DNA from: Cupriavidus sp. MP-37
GTDB lineage: Bacteria; Pseudomonadota; Gammaproteobacteria; Burkholderiales; Burkholderiaceae
Direction: 5' to 3'
Length of the DNA stretch: 64,000 nucleotides
NCBI RefSeq assembly: GCF_020618415.1
Contig: NZ_CP085344.1
Span: forward strand, 2,875,001 to 2,939,000
Below, one piece after another: positions 43,881 to 53,149 of the stretch. Position 1 is the first letter of the stretch; each line of letters starts with the position of its first letter. The notes below the pieces were generated by a model. That model did no database searches, was not told the origin of the DNA, and saw nothing but the letters and a program-made list of their open reading frames with translations. The translations under genes were made by a program, and so were the position numbers.

Positions 43881-44597
43881 TCAGCGCGCCAGGCCGCGGC
43901 GGCGCAGGTACAGCTGGCCGGCGGCGGCAAACAGCGCATCCAGCGCCAGCGCCAGCAGCGCGGTGGCGGCGGCGCCCAGCAGCAGCAGCGGCTGGTTGTT
44001 CAGGTAGATGCCCGGGAAGATCAGCTCGCCCAGGCTGTTGGCGCCGATCAGGAAGGACAGCGGCACCGTGCCCACGTTGATCACCAGCGCGATGCGGATG
44101 CCGGCCAGCATCACCGGCAGCGCGTTGGGCAGCTCCACCCGCACCAGGCGCTGGGCCGGGGTCATGCCGATGCCGCGCGCGGCTTCGAGCAGCGTGGGCG
44201 AGACATTGCGCAGGCCCTCGTAGGTGTTGCGCACGATCGGCAGCAGCGAGGCCAGCCACAGCGCCAGGATGGCGGGCCGCTCGCCGATGCCGAGCACGGC
44301 CAGCGCCAGCGCCAGCACCGCCAGCGACGGCACGGTATTGCCGACGTTGAAGACCTGCATCAGCCGGTCGGCCCAGCGGCGCATGCACGGGCGGCTCAGC
44401 GCAATGCCGGCCGGGATGCCGGTGGCCAGCGCCAGCGCCATCGACAGCACCACCAGCCGCAGATGGTCGGCCACGTCGTAGAGCAGGCGCTCCTGGTACT
44501 GGCGAATCACATCGACGCCGATCCACGCCACCAGTGCGGCCAGCGCGGCAAGCGTCAGTCCTGCCCAGGCCAGCGCCCGTGCCGATTGCTTTGACAT
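43881..44597 (-). CDS. Osmoprotectant ABC transporter permease, second
   Basis: A 238-residue permease paralogous to the gene at 42257, with the EAA-type loop EAARGIGMTPAQRLVRVELPNALPVMLAGI and NVGTVPLSFLIGANSLGELIF. First gene of the operon: permease, binding protein, permease, ATPase, which equals the OsmU arrangement. The chosen ATG gives MSKQSARALAWAG; an ATG 12 codons earlier is possible. A strong promoter-like sequence lies about 385 bp upstream. Confidence 0.92.
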   Translation of the reverse strand: MSKQSARALAWAGLTLAALAALVAWIGVDVIRQYQERLLYDVADHLRLVVLSMALALATGIPAGIALSRPCMRRWADRLMQVFNVGNTVPSLAVLALALAVLGIGERPAILALWLASLLPIVRNTYEGLRNVSPTLLEAARGIGMTPAQRLVRVELPNALPVMLAGIRIALVINVGTVPLSFLIGANSLGELIFPGIYLNNQPLLLLGAAATALLALALDALFAAAGQLYLRRRGLAR

Positions 44598-45270
44598 ACT
44601 CTCCCCTTTTCCAGGCCAAAAAGCGCGCAGCACGCCACTTCCCGGCGACGGAAAACAATATGGGCTGGTGCGTGCGGAGAAGGGGCGTCACCAGGCCCGG
44701 TTCAGATTGCATTGCCGCCATGACCGGCACGATTGCCGGCGGACGGTCTGTGGATTCGTCCGCCGTGGGCGGGGAATCTCGATTGACGGGATGCCGTGTT
44801 GGCGGCGGTTCCCGAAGCGGCGCAACCGGCGGTGCAAACACATCGCGGGCGGTTGGCCAGTGGCAGCGCAAGTATTGAAGTTTTCCGACGCGCCGCCGGT
44901 CCATCGGCCGTTGACTGGCAAGGGCTGGCGGGGCTTTCCCCACCCTGCTTCTCGCATCAACGGATGACAAAGAGAGCGCTATTATAGCGATCTTCATCGA
45001 TCTTGTCACGTTTGCGCTTTCCGCGTGCGATTTGGCGCCGATCTTCGGCCTTCGCCTCGCGTCTCCCTAAGGCACCGGACACAACACTTGCCGCGCCGGG
45101 ATCGTTCCGAAATCACCATATGAGATGCAACGACCTGGCTCACCGACAGAACAATGTGTTGCCCCGGCGCCCTCTACTCTTTCCCCGCCAAACCACTAAA
45201 TTGACGAGGTAGCTGAAACGACGGACTGCCCCGGCGATCGCCGCGCCAGCCCGCCCCACAGGAGCAAGAC
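44598..45270. other. 673-bp intergenic region between divergent transport operon and pirin gene
   Basis: No convincing gene. It contains a strong minus-strand promoter-like pair at 44981-45009, and a lower-GC stretch from about 44960 to 45220. The roughly 375-base leader it would give the transporter mRNA has no riboswitch class I can recognise. Confidence 0.6.
44981..45009 (-). promoter_or_regulatory. Sigma-70-like promoter toward the osmoprotectant operon
   Basis: Minus strand GTGACA, 17-bp spacer, perfect TATAAT. The -10 sits within a short palindrome (GCTAT-AATAGC), a possible binding site. Confidence 0.65.
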
Positions 45271-46197
45271 ATGGACACCCGTACCCTCGCCACCATTCCG
45301 GCCACCGCCGCGGAAACCGTGCGGCGCTCGCGCACCGTCGACCGCGTAGTGCGCGGCATCGCCACCTCGGACGGCGCCGGCGTCAAGCTGACGCGCGTGC
45401 TGACGCAAAACCTGCAGCGCCGGCTGGACCCGTTCCTGATGCTCGATGCCTTCGGCACCGACAGCAAGGACGACTACATCGGCGGCTTCCCCGATCATCC
45501 GCACCGCGGCTTCGAGACCATCACCTACATGCTGGCCGGCCGCATGCGCCATCGCGACAGCGCCGGCAACGAAGGCCTGCTGCAGAACGGCGGCGCGCAG
45601 TGGATGGTGGCGGGCGCCGGCGTGGTCCACTCGGAAATGCCCGAGCAGGAAGACGGCCGCATGGAAGGCTTCCAGCTGTGGCTGAACCTGCCGGCCGCCG
45701 ACAAGATGACGGCGCCGTGGTACCGCGACCTGCCGGCCGCCGAGATCCCGACGGTGGCGCTGGAGCATGGCGCCACGGTGCGCGTGCTGGCCGGTGCCAG
45801 CCATGGCGTGGCCGGTGCGATCACGCGGCCGGTGACCGAGCCGGTCTACCTGGACGTGGCGCTGCCGGCCGGCCAGGCCTTTGCGCAGGCGCTGCCGGCC
45901 GGACACAACGCCTTTATCTACGTGTACCGGGGCGAGGTCTCGGTCGGCGCGGGTGACGAACGCGCGGTGGTCGAAGCGCAGCGCATGGGCGTGCTGGACA
46001 ACGCCGGCCAGGCTGACGGCGTCATCGTCAGCGCCGAGGCCGACGCGCGCTTCCTGCTGATCGCCGGCCGCCCGCTGAACGAGCCGATCGCGCAGTACGG
46101 CCCGTTCGTGATGAACACGCAGGAGCAGATCTACCAGACCCTGGCGGATTTCCGGGATGGACGGTTTGCGACGAGCGCGGCCGGTACGGGGGCGTGA
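45271..46197 (+). CDS. Pirin family protein
   Basis: A 308-residue bicupin. The metal-site motif of the N-terminal cupin is intact: DHPHRGFETITYMLAGRMRHRDS, then GVVHSEMP with the last ligands, and GFQLWLNLP. Bacterial pirins include quercetinase-like and regulatory proteins; specific role unknown here. Divergent from the osmoprotectant operon. A palindromic repeat pair and a terminator follow. Confidence 0.93.
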   Translation: MDTRTLATIPATAAETVRRSRTVDRVVRGIATSDGAGVKLTRVLTQNLQRRLDPFLMLDAFGTDSKDDYIGGFPDHPHRGFETITYMLAGRMRHRDSAGNEGLLQNGGAQWMVAGAGVVHSEMPEQEDGRMEGFQLWLNLPAADKMTAPWYRDLPAAEIPTVALEHGATVRVLAGASHGVAGAITRPVTEPVYLDVALPAGQAFAQALPAGHNAFIYVYRGEVSVGAGDERAVVEAQRMGVLDNAGQADGVIVSAEADARFLLIAGRPLNEPIAQYGPFVMNTQEQIYQTLADFRDGRFATSAAGTGA

Positions 46198-46213
46198 CAA
46201 TACCGTCTGGTGT

Positions 46214-46339
46214 GCTCCCCTCTCCCGCGTGCGGGAGAGGGGCTTGGGGGTGAGGGCCGGCGCCAGCAATAGCGACGGCATTGACTTCGTGGAAACTCCC
46301 GCCCTCACCCCGCCCTCTCCCATAAATGGGAGAGGGAGC
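46214..46339. repeat. Paired REP-like element, copy 1
   Basis: Two inverted copies: GCTCCCCTCTCCCGC with its palindromic partner followed by GGGGGTGAGGGC (46214-46258), and GCCCTCACCCC followed by CCCTCTCCCATAAATGGGAGAGGG (46301-46339). The 42-bp centre contains ACTTCGTGGA, also present in the copy at 56053. It lies directly after the pirin stop. Confidence 0.82.
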
Positions 46340-46376
46340 CAACAATCTGAGTTTTGACCTCGACGGCAACCCATAG

Positions 46377-46410
46377 CCGCCGCCTCCGGCAAGGAGGCGG
46401 CGGTTTTTTT
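46377..46410 (+). terminator. Strong terminator
   Basis: CCGCCGCCTCC pairs with GGAGGCGGCGG around GGCAA, followed by seven T. It ends transcription from the pirin gene past the repeat element. Confidence 0.9.
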
Positions 46411-46505
46411 CGTCCCTCTGCCGGCATGCGACTTGCAACCACCCCGCAACCGTTGCACAGACTGGACACCGGCCCGATTCGGGCCTTCCAGCCCCCGTGC
46501 ACTTA

Positions 46506-46511
46506 TATAAT
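46506..46511 (+). promoter_or_regulatory. -10 box upstream of BMP-family ABC operon
   Basis: A perfect TATAAT 30 bp before the ATG at 46541; the -35 region is not obvious. Together with the repeat pair and terminator it accounts for the 343-bp gap 46198-46540. Confidence 0.5.
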
Positions 46512-46540
46512 TCGTCACCAATATCCGGCATCACGCATCC

Positions 46541-48196
46541 ATGATGAATGCTGCAATGCGTCGCGGCGATGCTGCGCCACGCACTGCCGCGCTTTTCATG
46601 CATCCCGTTGCTGCCACAACAACAACCCGAGCCGCCTCAGTGACATCACAACTCCCTCCCCGGCTGGCGCTGGCCCATATCAGCAAGCGCTACCCGGGCG
46701 TCGTTGCCAACGACGACGTCAGCCTCAGCGTTGCGCCCGGCGAGATCCATGCCGTGCTGGGTGAAAACGGCGCGGGCAAATCCACCCTGATGAAGATCAT
46801 TTTCGGCGCGGTCCGTCCGGATGCCGGCGAGATGCACTTCAACGGGGCGCCGGTCAGCATCGCCAGCCCGCACGACGCCCGCAACCTGGGCATCGCCATG
46901 GTGTTCCAGCATTTCTCGCTGTTCGACACGCTGACCGTGACGGAGAACATCGCGCTGGGCCTGCCGGCCGCGCAGCAGGGCAACATGAAGCAGCTGGCCG
47001 AGCGCATCCGCGCCACCGCCGAACGCTACGGCCTGCCGCTGGAGCCGAACCGCCATGTGCACACGCTGTCGGTGGGCGAGCGCCAGCGCGTCGAGATCGT
47101 GCGCGCGCTGCTGGCCAGCCCGCAGCTGCTGATCCTGGACGAGCCCACCTCGGTGCTGACGCCGCAGGCGGTGGAAACGCTGTTCGTCACGCTGCGCCAG
47201 CTGGCCGCCGAAGGCACCAGCATCCTCTACATCAGCCACAAGCTCGACGAGATCCGTGCGCTGTGCCATCACGCCACCGTGATGCGCATGGGCAAGGTCA
47301 CCGGCGTCTGCGATCCGCGCCAGGAAACCGCGGCGTCGCTGTCGCGCCTGATGATCGGCGGCGAGCCGCCGCGCGAGGCCCGCGTGGCCGCGCAACGCGG
47401 GCCGGTGCGCCTGAGCGTGCAGGGCCTGTCGCTGCCGCGCGCGCATGCGTTCGCGACCGAGCTGAGCCAGGTTTCGCTCGATGTCCACGCGGGCGAGATC
47501 GTCGGCATCGCCGGGGTCTCGGGCAACGGGCAGCAGGAACTGCTGGCCGCGCTGTCCGGCGAGGACACGCGCGCCGACGCCACCTCGGTGCAGCTCGATG
47601 GCAAGCCGGCGGGCCGCCTCGATGCGCGCCAGCGCCGCCGCGCCGGGCTGGCCTTCGTGCCGGAAGAGCGCCTGGGCCGCGGCGCGGTGCCGGGCATGAG
47701 CCTGGCCACCAATATCCTGTTGTCGCACCAGACCCCGCCTTATGTCCGGCAAGGCATGATCTCGCCCGGCGCCGCCAGCGGGCTGGCGTCGGCCGTGATC
47801 GGCCGCTTCCGCGTCAAGGCCAGCGGTCCGCAGGCGCTGGCGCGCAGCCTGTCGGGCGGCAACCTGCAGAAATTCATTGTCGGCCGCGAGATCGAAAGCG
47901 GCCCGAAGGTACTGATCGTGGCCCAACCCACCTGGGGCGTCGACGTCGGCGCCGCGGCGCAGATCCATAACGAGATCCTGGCGCTGAAGGCCACCGGCTG
48001 CGCCATCCTGGTGGTGTCGGAAGAGCTCGACGAGCTGTTCGCGATCTGCGACCGGCTGCACGTGATCGCCAAGGGCCGGCTGTCGCCGTCGGTGGCAACC
48101 GAGGCCGCCACGCGCGAGCAGGTCGGGCTCTGGATGAGCGGGCTGTGGCAAGGCGGCCCGGCCCATGCCGGCGCGGAGGTGGCAAGCCATGGCTGA
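46541..48196 (+). CDS. BMP-family ABC transporter ATPase (two nucleotide-binding domains)
   Basis: A 551-residue ATPase of the NupA/RbsA type. The first domain has GENGAGKSTLM, LSVGERQRVEI and LLILDEPTS. The second has a degenerate P-loop (GVSGNGQQELL), LSGGNLQKFIVGREI and VLIVAQPTWGVDVG, the usual asymmetry. The start is uncertain: the ATG at 46541 adds about 30 Ala/Thr-rich residues; a GTG at 46640 (VTSQLPPRLAL) gives the family-like N-terminus, and neither has a clear ribosome site. First of four genes for uptake of a nucleoside-like solute. Confidence 0.92.
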   Translation: MMNAAMRRGDAAPRTAALFMHPVAATTTTRAASVTSQLPPRLALAHISKRYPGVVANDDVSLSVAPGEIHAVLGENGAGKSTLMKIIFGAVRPDAGEMHFNGAPVSIASPHDARNLGIAMVFQHFSLFDTLTVTENIALGLPAAQQGNMKQLAERIRATAERYGLPLEPNRHVHTLSVGERQRVEIVRALLASPQLLILDEPTSVLTPQAVETLFVTLRQLAAEGTSILYISHKLDEIRALCHHATVMRMGKVTGVCDPRQETAASLSRLMIGGEPPREARVAAQRGPVRLSVQGLSLPRAHAFATELSQVSLDVHAGEIVGIAGVSGNGQQELLAALSGEDTRADATSVQLDGKPAGRLDARQRRRAGLAFVPEERLGRGAVPGMSLATNILLSHQTPPYVRQGMISPGAASGLASAVIGRFRVKASGPQALARSLSGGNLQKFIVGREIESGPKVLIVAQPTWGVDVGAAAQIHNEILALKATGCAILVVSEELDELFAICDRLHVIAKGRLSPSVATEAATREQVGLWMSGLWQGGPAHAGAEVASHG

Positions 48197-49298
48197 TGTG
48201 CGTACCCTGCTGCCCCGTTCCCCCCTCACGCTGGCGCCGCGCGGCCTGCCCTCGCGCGCGATGGCCTACGCCTCGCCGCTGCTGGCGCTGGCGCTGACGC
48301 TGCTGTTCGGGGCGCTGCTGTTCCTGGCGCTCGGCAAGGATCCGGTGGCGGCGCTCAAGGTGTTCCTGGCCGATCCGCTGCGCGACCAGCGCGCGATCGG
48401 CGAGGTGCTGCTCAAGACCGTGCCGCTGGTGCTGTGCGCGCTGGGCCTGTCGGTGTGCTACCGCGCCAACGTGTGGAATATCGGCGCCGACGGCCAGCTG
48501 GTTGCCGGCGGCATCTGCGCCGGCGCGGCGGTGCTGTATTTCGATGTGCCGGGACAGACGATGAACGGCATCGTGGTGCTGGTGCTGGCGTCGCTCGCAG
48601 GCATCGCCGGCGGCATGGCGTGGGCATCGCTCACCGCGCTGCTCAAGGACCGCTTCAACGCCAACGAGATCCTGGTCTCGCTGATGCTGACCTATATCGC
48701 GCAGCAGCTGCTGCTGTGGGTGGTCAACGGGCCGCTGAAGGATCCCAACGGCATGAACTTCCCGCAATCGAAGGTGTTCTCGTCTGAATACCTGCTGCCC
48801 AACCTGATGGCGGGCTCGCGGCTGCATGCCGGCTTTGTGGTGATGCTGGTGCTGGTGGCGGTGATGACGGTGTTCGTGTTCCGCAGCTTCGCCGGCTACC
48901 GGCTGCAGGTCGGCGGCACCGCGCCGGCGGCGGCGCGCTATGCGGGTTTCTCGGCGCGCAGCGCGCTGTGGAGCGCCTTGCTGATCTCCGGCGCCACCGC
49001 CGGCCTGGCGGGCGCGTTCGAAGTGGTCGGGCCGATCGGCCAGCTGCTGCCGTCGATCTCGCCGGGCTATGGCTTCACCGCCATCATCGTCGCCTTTATC
49101 GGCCGGCTGCATCCGGTCGGCACCGTGTTCGGCGGCATCATGATGTCGCTGTTCTATATCGGCGGCGAGATGGCGCAGTCGCGCCTGGGCCTGCCGTCGG
49201 CCATCGGCTGGGTGTTCCAGGGCATGCTGCTGTTCTTCCTGCTGGCGTGCGACACGCTGATCGACAACCGCCTGCGCTGGCGCGCCACCACGGCCTGA
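48189..49298 (+). CDS. BMP-family ABC transporter permease 1
   Basis: A 369-residue permease with about ten hydrophobic segments. Family residues include ALGLSVCYRANVWNIGADGQLVAGG and FNANEILVSLMLTYIA. It overlaps the ATPase gene by eight bases with GGAGG before its ATG. Confidence 0.92.
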   Translation: MADVRTLLPRSPLTLAPRGLPSRAMAYASPLLALALTLLFGALLFLALGKDPVAALKVFLADPLRDQRAIGEVLLKTVPLVLCALGLSVCYRANVWNIGADGQLVAGGICAGAAVLYFDVPGQTMNGIVVLVLASLAGIAGGMAWASLTALLKDRFNANEILVSLMLTYIAQQLLLWVVNGPLKDPNGMNFPQSKVFSSEYLLPNLMAGSRLHAGFVVMLVLVAVMTVFVFRSFAGYRLQVGGTAPAAARYAGFSARSALWSALLISGATAGLAGAFEVVGPIGQLLPSISPGYGFTAIIVAFIGRLHPVGTVFGGIMMSLFYIGGEMAQSRLGLPSAIGWVFQGMLLFFLLACDTLIDNRLRWRATTA

Positions 49299-49316
49299 GC
49301 GGAGCCCACCAAGAAC

Positions 49317-50237
49317 ATGGAACAACTCGCCCCCCTCATCGCCACCGCCATCAACGCCGGCACGCCGCTGCTGCTGGCGGCGCTGGGCCTGCTGATCAAC
49401 GAACGCTCGGGCGTGCTCAACCTGGGCGCCGAAGGCATGATGCTGGTCGCCGCGGTGGCCGGCTTCATGGTCGGCTACCAGACCCAGTCGCCGCTGCTCG
49501 GCTTTGCCGCCGGCGCGCTGGCCGGCATGCTGATGGCCACGCTGTTCTCGTGGCTGGCGCTGGTGCTGGCCACCAACCAGGTCGCCACCGGGCTGGCGCT
49601 GTCGATCTTCGGCACCGGCCTGTCGGCCTTCATGGGCCAGCGCTTCGTCGGCTACGCCATGCCGGCGCAGGCCAAGGCCGTGCCGGGGCTGGCCGACCTG
49701 CCCTTCGTCGGCCCGGCCTTCTTCCAGCATCACTGGATGGTGTATTTCAGCCTGCTGCTGTGCTTCGCCATCATGTGGTTCCTGTTCCGCACGCGCGCCG
49801 GGCTGACGCTGCGCGCGATCGGCGAATCGCCGGAGTCCGCGCACGCGCTGGGCTACCCGGTGCGCACCATCCGCTTCGGCGCGCTGCTGTTCGGCGGCGC
49901 CTGCTGCGGGCTGGCGGGCGCCTACCTGTCGCTGGTCTACACCCCGATGTGGGTCGAGAACCTGGTGGCGGGCCGCGGCTGGATCGCGCTGGCGCTGACC
50001 ACCTTTGCCACCTGGCGCCCGGGCCGCGTGCTGGTCGGCGCGTGGCTGTTCGGCGCCGTGACTATCCTGCAGTTCTACCTGCAAGGGATCGGCGTGTCGG
50101 TGCCGTCGCAGTTCCTGTCGATGCTGCCCTACGCCGCCACCATCGTGGTGCTGGCGCTGATCTCGCGCAATCCGGCGTGGATACGCCTGAACATGCCGGC
50201 GTCGCTGGGCAAGCCGTTCCGCCCCGGCAACGCCTGA
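49317..50237 (+). CDS. BMP-family ABC transporter permease 2
   Basis: A 306-residue permease with the characteristic N-terminus GTPLLLAALGLLINERSGVLNLGAEGMMLV, ATNQVATGLALSIFGTGLSA and GESPESAHALGYPV. It lies 18 bp after permease 1, and both form the transmembrane channel. Confidence 0.93.
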   Translation: MEQLAPLIATAINAGTPLLLAALGLLINERSGVLNLGAEGMMLVAAVAGFMVGYQTQSPLLGFAAGALAGMLMATLFSWLALVLATNQVATGLALSIFGTGLSAFMGQRFVGYAMPAQAKAVPGLADLPFVGPAFFQHHWMVYFSLLLCFAIMWFLFRTRAGLTLRAIGESPESAHALGYPVRTIRFGALLFGGACCGLAGAYLSLVYTPMWVENLVAGRGWIALALTTFATWRPGRVLVGAWLFGAVTILQFYLQGIGVSVPSQFLSMLPYAATIVVLALISRNPAWIRLNMPASLGKPFRPGNA

Positions 50238-50293
50238 ACGTTTTTTTCTGACGGAAATCCCCGAGCCATCAATCATTCGCACAAGGAGAAATC

Positions 50294-51439
50294 ATGATCG
50301 TCACGCGCAGGAAGACCCTGGCGGCGCTGGCCGCCACCGCAGTGCTGGCCCTGGCCGGCTGCGGCAAGAAGGAGGCCGACAAGCCCGCCGAACCCGCCGG
50401 TGCCGCTTCCGCGCCCGCCGCCGGGCAGGCGGCCGAGCCGCTCAAGGTGGCGTTCGTCTATATCGGCCCGGTCGGCGACGCCGGCTGGACCTTCGCGCAT
50501 GACAACGGCCGCAAGGCGGTCGAAGAGAAGTTCGGCAACAAGGTCAAGACTACCTTCGTCGAGAACGTGCCCGAATCCGCCGCCGATGCCGAGCGCGTGT
50601 TCCGCGACCTGGCCAGCCAGGGCAACAAGCTGATCTTCGGCACCACCTTCGGCTACATGGAATCGATGCTAAAGGTGGCCAAGGAATTCCCGGACGTGAA
50701 GTTCGAGCACGCCACCGGCTTCAAGACCGCCGACAACCTGGCCCAGTACGACGTGCGCACCTATGAGGGCGCCTACCTCGCGGGCGTGGTCGCCGGCAAG
50801 ATGAGCAAGACCGGCAAGATGGGCGTGGTGGCGTCGGTGCCCATCCCCGAGGTGATCCGCAATATCGACTCGTTCACGCTCGGCGCGCGCAGCGTCAACC
50901 CGAACGCCACGGTCAAGGTGGTGTGGGTCAACAAGTGGTTCGATCCGGGCAAGGAGCGCGAAGCCGCGACCACGCTGATCGGCCAGGGCGTCGACATGCT
51001 GATGCAGAACACCGACTCCGCCGCCGTGGTGCAGACCGCGCAGGAGAAAGGCGTGCACGCCTTCGGCTGGGACAGCGACATGACCAAGTTCGGCGCCAAG
51101 GCCCACCTGGCCGCATCGGTGATCTCGTGGGGCGTCTACTACAACAAAGTGGTCGAAGACGTGCTGAACAACCAGTGGAAGAACAGCACCACGTGGTGGG
51201 GCCTGAAGGAAGGCATGATCGACCTGAAGAGCTACAACGCCGACGTGCCGGCCGACGTCAAGGCGCTGGTAGACGAACGCAAGAAGGGCATCATCGACGG
51301 CACCGCGCCGATCTGGAAGGGCCCGATCAAGGACAACACCGGCAAGGAACAGCTGGCCAAGGACCAGGTCGCCGACGACAAATTCCTGCACGGCGTGAAG
51401 TTCTATGTCGAGGGCGTGGAGGGGAAGATTCCGGGCTAA
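50294..51439 (+). CDS. BMP-family substrate-binding lipoprotein
   Basis: A 381-residue binding protein. A lipobox (LALAGC, Cys near residue 22) is followed by a Lys/Glu/Pro/Ala linker and the basic membrane protein domain: FVYIGPVGDAGWTFAHDNGRKAVEEKFG, GTTFGYMESM, RTYEGAYLAGVVAG and FGWDSDM. BMP proteins related to PnrA and Med bind purine nucleosides. The operon order, ATPase, permease, permease, binding protein, is complete. Confidence 0.94.
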   Translation: MIVTRRKTLAALAATAVLALAGCGKKEADKPAEPAGAASAPAAGQAAEPLKVAFVYIGPVGDAGWTFAHDNGRKAVEEKFGNKVKTTFVENVPESAADAERVFRDLASQGNKLIFGTTFGYMESMLKVAKEFPDVKFEHATGFKTADNLAQYDVRTYEGAYLAGVVAGKMSKTGKMGVVASVPIPEVIRNIDSFTLGARSVNPNATVKVVWVNKWFDPGKEREAATTLIGQGVDMLMQNTDSAAVVQTAQEKGVHAFGWDSDMTKFGAKAHLAASVISWGVYYNKVVEDVLNNQWKNSTTWWGLKEGMIDLKSYNADVPADVKALVDERKKGIIDGTAPIWKGPIKDNTGKEQLAKDQVADDKFLHGVKFYVEGVEGKIPG

Positions 51440-51475
51440 GCCGCGCCATCGCCGCCCGGGCTTGTCCGGGCCATC

Positions 51476-51631
51476 TGCTCCCTCTCCCCTCATGGGGAGA
51501 GGGCCGGGGTGAGGGGTGGTTTAACTAGGAGCCACATCAAGCGAAGCCAACGGTGTTAACCCACGAACCTCAGCCTTTGTCCCTCCTGCCCTCACCCCCG
51601 GCCCCTCTCCCGCGCGCGGGAGAGTGGAGCA
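51476..51631. repeat. Paired REP-like element, copy 2
   Basis: Left half TGCTCCCTCTCCCC with its partner and GGGGTGAGGGG (51476-51516); right half CCCTCACCCCCGG followed by CCCTCTCCCGCGCGCGGGAGAG (51589-51631). The centre is longer (72 bp) than in the other pairs. It lies 37 bp after the lipoprotein gene and with flanks fills the 319-bp gap to 51759. Confidence 0.8.
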
Positions 51632-51758
51632 GACCCGCGGTGTGGAAATGCACCCAAGGCATCTCCCCGCACCCGCGGAACTTGAAGCCCGCCACACCGG
51701 CCCAATCTCCTTGCGTATGCGCCGGTGTCAGGCGCGCGCCATGTGAAGGAGGCCTCTC

Positions 51759-52052
51759 ATGTTGAAGCGTTTTTCGGCCCTGTGGACGCTGGTTCGCCGC
51801 GACGGGCGGCTGTTCTGGTATGCGCTGCGCCACCCGGATGCCCCGGCATGGCTGAAACCCGCGGCGATCGGGCTGTTGCTGTACGCGATTTCGCCGATCG
51901 ACCTCGTGCCTGACGTGGTCGCGGGGCTCGGCATCATCGACGACGTGGTGCTGATCCCGCTGGCCGTCCACCTGATCCTCAAGCGCCTGCCGCCGCATAT
52001 CCTGCGCCAGGCGCAGGCGCGCGCCACCGCCACCACAGTCCGGCCGCACTGA
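51759..52052 (+). CDS. YkvA / DUF1232 family membrane protein
   Basis: A 97-residue protein with the DUF1232 core LFWYALRHPDAPAWLKPAAIGLLLYAISPIDLVPDVVAGLGIIDDVVLIPLAVHLI: one or two hydrophobic segments around the conserved YAISPIDLVPD. Function unknown. Followed by a strong terminator. Confidence 0.9.
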   Translation: MLKRFSALWTLVRRDGRLFWYALRHPDAPAWLKPAAIGLLLYAISPIDLVPDVVAGLGIIDDVVLIPLAVHLILKRLPPHILRQAQARATATTVRPH

Positions 52053-52062
52053 CGCCGCCAAC

Positions 52063-52100
52063 AAAAAATCCCCGGGACACTCGGTGCCCCGGGGATTTTT
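52063..52100. terminator. Bidirectional terminator
   Basis: AAAAATCCCCGGG and CAC pair with GTG and CCCGGGGATTTTT. It serves the DUF1232 gene and the convergent quinone oxidoreductase gene. Confidence 0.9.
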
Positions 52101-52121
52101 CATGCCTGCGCAAAACCGCCT

Positions 52122-53099
52122 TCAGTGCGGCAGCAGGATGGTCGAGCCGGTGGTCTTGCGCGCTTCCAGGTCGCGGTGCGCCTGCGCCACTTCCGACAGC
52201 GCGTAGCGCTGGCGGATATCGATCTTCACCTTGCCGGTGGTGACGGCGTCGAACAGGTCGGCCACCATCGGCTCGAGCAGTTCGCGGTGCACCACGTAGG
52301 TCATCAGCGTGGGGCGAGTGAGCCGCAGCGAGCCCTTGTTGCCCAGCACCGACAGGTCGAACGGCGGCACCGGACCCGAGGCGTTGCCGAAGCTGACCAT
52401 GGTGCCGCGCGGCGCCAGGCAGTCGAGCGAGCCGCGGAAGGTATCCGCGCCGATCGAGTCATAGACCGCCGGCACGCCCTTGCCGTTGGTGATCTCCCTG
52501 ACGCGCTCGACGAACGACTCGCGCGTATAGACGATGGTGTGCGCGCAGCCGTTGGCGCGCGCCAGCTCGGCCTTCTCGTCGCTGCCGACGGTGCCGATCA
52601 CGGTCACGCCCAGCGCCTTCAGCCACTGGCACGCGATCAGCCCGACGCCGCCCGCGGCGGCGTGCAGCAGCACGGTGTCGCCCGGCTGCACCTTGTAGCT
52701 GTCGCGAATCAGGTACTGCGCCGTCAGACCCTGCAGCATCATCGCGGCGGCGGTATCGAACGGGATCGCATCGGGCAGCCGCACCACGATGTCGGCCGGC
52801 ATCACCCGCACCTGCGCATAGGCGCCGGTGGGACGGCCGGCATAGGCCACGCGGTCACCCACGGCAACGTGGCGCACGCCCTCGCCCACCGCCTCGACCA
52901 CGCCGGCGCCTTCCATGCCGAGTCCGCCCGGCAGCGGCTGCTTGTACAGCCCGGTGCGGAAATAGACGTCGATATAGTTCAGGCCCACCGCCTCGTGGCG
53001 CACGCGCACCTCGCCGGGGCCGGGGTCGCCCACCTGTACATCGACCCACTGCATGACTTCGGGACCGCCGGTCTGCTCGATCCGGATGGCTTTGCTCAT
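52122..53099 (-). CDS. qorA: NADPH:quinone oxidoreductase, zinc-independent MDR type
   Basis: A 325-residue medium-chain reductase: MSKAIRIEQTGGPEVMQWVDV, LNYIDVYFRTGLYK, LHAAAGGVGLIACQWLKALG (cofactor motif) and GVPAVYDSIGADTFRGSLDCL. No zinc cysteines, as in QOR1-type quinone reductases. The start at 53099 is the conserved one. Confidence 0.93.
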   Translation of the reverse strand: MSKAIRIEQTGGPEVMQWVDVQVGDPGPGEVRVRHEAVGLNYIDVYFRTGLYKQPLPGGLGMEGAGVVEAVGEGVRHVAVGDRVAYAGRPTGAYAQVRVMPADIVVRLPDAIPFDTAAAMMLQGLTAQYLIRDSYKVQPGDTVLLHAAAGGVGLIACQWLKALGVTVIGTVGSDEKAELARANGCAHTIVYTRESFVERVREITNGKGVPAVYDSIGADTFRGSLDCLAPRGTMVSFGNASGPVPPFDLSVLGNKGSLRLTRPTLMTYVVHRELLEPMVADLFDAVTTGKVKIDIRQRYALSEVAQAHRDLEARKTTGSTILLPH

Positions 53100-53149
53100 C
53101 TGCGTCGCTCCTTGTTTTGGTGAGGCATCGATCGGGAATGCGGGAAATT

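Noticed and set aside
44688..44960. A 90-residue minus-strand reading frame upstream of the osmoprotectant operon
   Set aside because: Its codon pattern is unlike the neighbours and it has no ribosome site or recognisable sequence; it is treated as part of the leader.
47874..50282. An 802-residue minus-strand reading frame
   Set aside because: Antisense to the BMP transporter genes; Gln/His/Arg/Ala-rich, with no domain and no ribosome site.
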